The notes under the pieces were generated by a model that searched no databases, was not told the origin of the DNA, and saw only the letters and a program-made list of their open reading frames with translations. This document shows, piece by piece, positions 63,615 to 64,000 of a stretch of 64,000 nucleotides of DNA. Position numbers and translations under genes: made by a program. This stretch comes from Aradus depressus (taxonomy: Eukaryota; Arthropoda; Insecta; Hemiptera; Aradidae). The number at the start of each line of letters is the position of its first letter. Position 1 is the stretch's first letter. The stretch lies in contig OY759223.1 of assembly GCA_963662175.1 (NCBI GenBank), forward strand, positions 22,855,460 to 22,919,459, given 5' to 3'.

Positions 63615-63730
63615 TTGTCGCTAATGTAGTGTGCTTGCCTCCAATGCTCAAGATTGCATATTCAAAACACGTTTTTATCAGGGAGGTGAACAACCTCGAG
63701 CATGCCGTCCTTCGGATGGGACATTAACTT
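63615..63730 (+). repeat. SINE-A, very degenerate head half
   Basis: GTGTGCTTGCCTCCAATGCTCAAG-type head and GAGCATGCCGTCCTTCGGAT body. Confidence 0.6.
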
Positions 63731-63904
63731 TAGAAAGCTTACGTTGAAAATGTGTCGTATTTTTCTAATGACGTTCAATTTCTAGGTATTGTTTTTTTTT
63801 TTTTTTTTTGGCCAAACAAATATTTTTAATTGTATAAAAACAGTTGATTTTTTTTTTTGTTTTTTTCTTATTAATTCATTTAGTTTATTATTTTTTATTT
63901 CCCC

Positions 63905-64000
63905 AGCTATACGAAGTATTGGGGAAATTATGTAATCGGTCAAAAATTCGATGTGGAGTTTTCAACAGAATTTCATGTTTTCCGACCTTCAGATTCCAAA
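63905..64000 (+). repeat. Rep-B start, cut by the window end
   Basis: AGCTATACGAAGTATTGGGG, then TCGGTCAAAAATTCGATGTG. This is the best view of the family's left end. Confidence 0.65.

Overview
The window looks like AT-rich insect DNA. The signs are a short-exon, long-intron animal gene of the receptor guanylyl cyclase family, tRNA-derived SINEs with a tail matching the insect telomere repeat (TTAGG/CCTAA), and a mixed load of hAT, mariner, Tigger/pogo, Transib, piggyBac-like and Helitron elements. A hemipteran is possible, but nothing in the sequence settles the order. All calls were made by reading the sequence; no database was searched. Layout: positions 302-11568 (+) carry the last eleven coding exons of a receptor guanylyl cyclase, most likely the Gyc76C type. 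All splice phases agree, giving 604 residues and a stop. They cover the pseudokinase (kinase homology) domain, the dimerisation coiled coil, the complete catalytic cyclase domain and a C-terminal tail ending in a PDZ-ligand-like sequence. The receptor's extracellular and transmembrane parts lie upstream of the window. Introns hold SINEs, a short Helitron and old repeats. From about 11.7 kb to 64 kb the window is almost entirely repeats. The only other good candidate gene piece is a GC-rich first exon with a signal peptide at 24929-25104 (+), whose later exons I could not find. A weak minus-strand ORF with a downstream polyadenylation signal lies at 38367-38857. A broken MADF-domain pseudogene lies at 23874-24121. 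The repeat landscape is clearly layered. A tRNA-derived SINE (here SINE-A, more than 35 copies) is the commonest unit. Insertions date one another: a hAT element sits in a SINE-A with an 8-bp duplication, a Transib element sits in a SINE-A with duplication CGCCG, a SINE-B sits in a piggyBac-like element with a 13-bp duplication, a Tigger sits in one fold-back element, and a Helitron plus a pogo-like element sit in another. Minisatellites with units of 32, 37, 66, 69, 74 (two unrelated ones) and about 142 bp are common, and two appear to be spread by Helitrons. The most interesting signal is a set of short fold-back elements with unrelated bodies. Their inverted arms share one layout, CTGANGA-T-(stem)-GAA-(tiny palindrome)-N, flanked by short complementary arms that co-vary between families. 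This is the layout of a hammerhead ribozyme with one extra base. One of these elements has a 14-bp target duplication, as a retroelement would.
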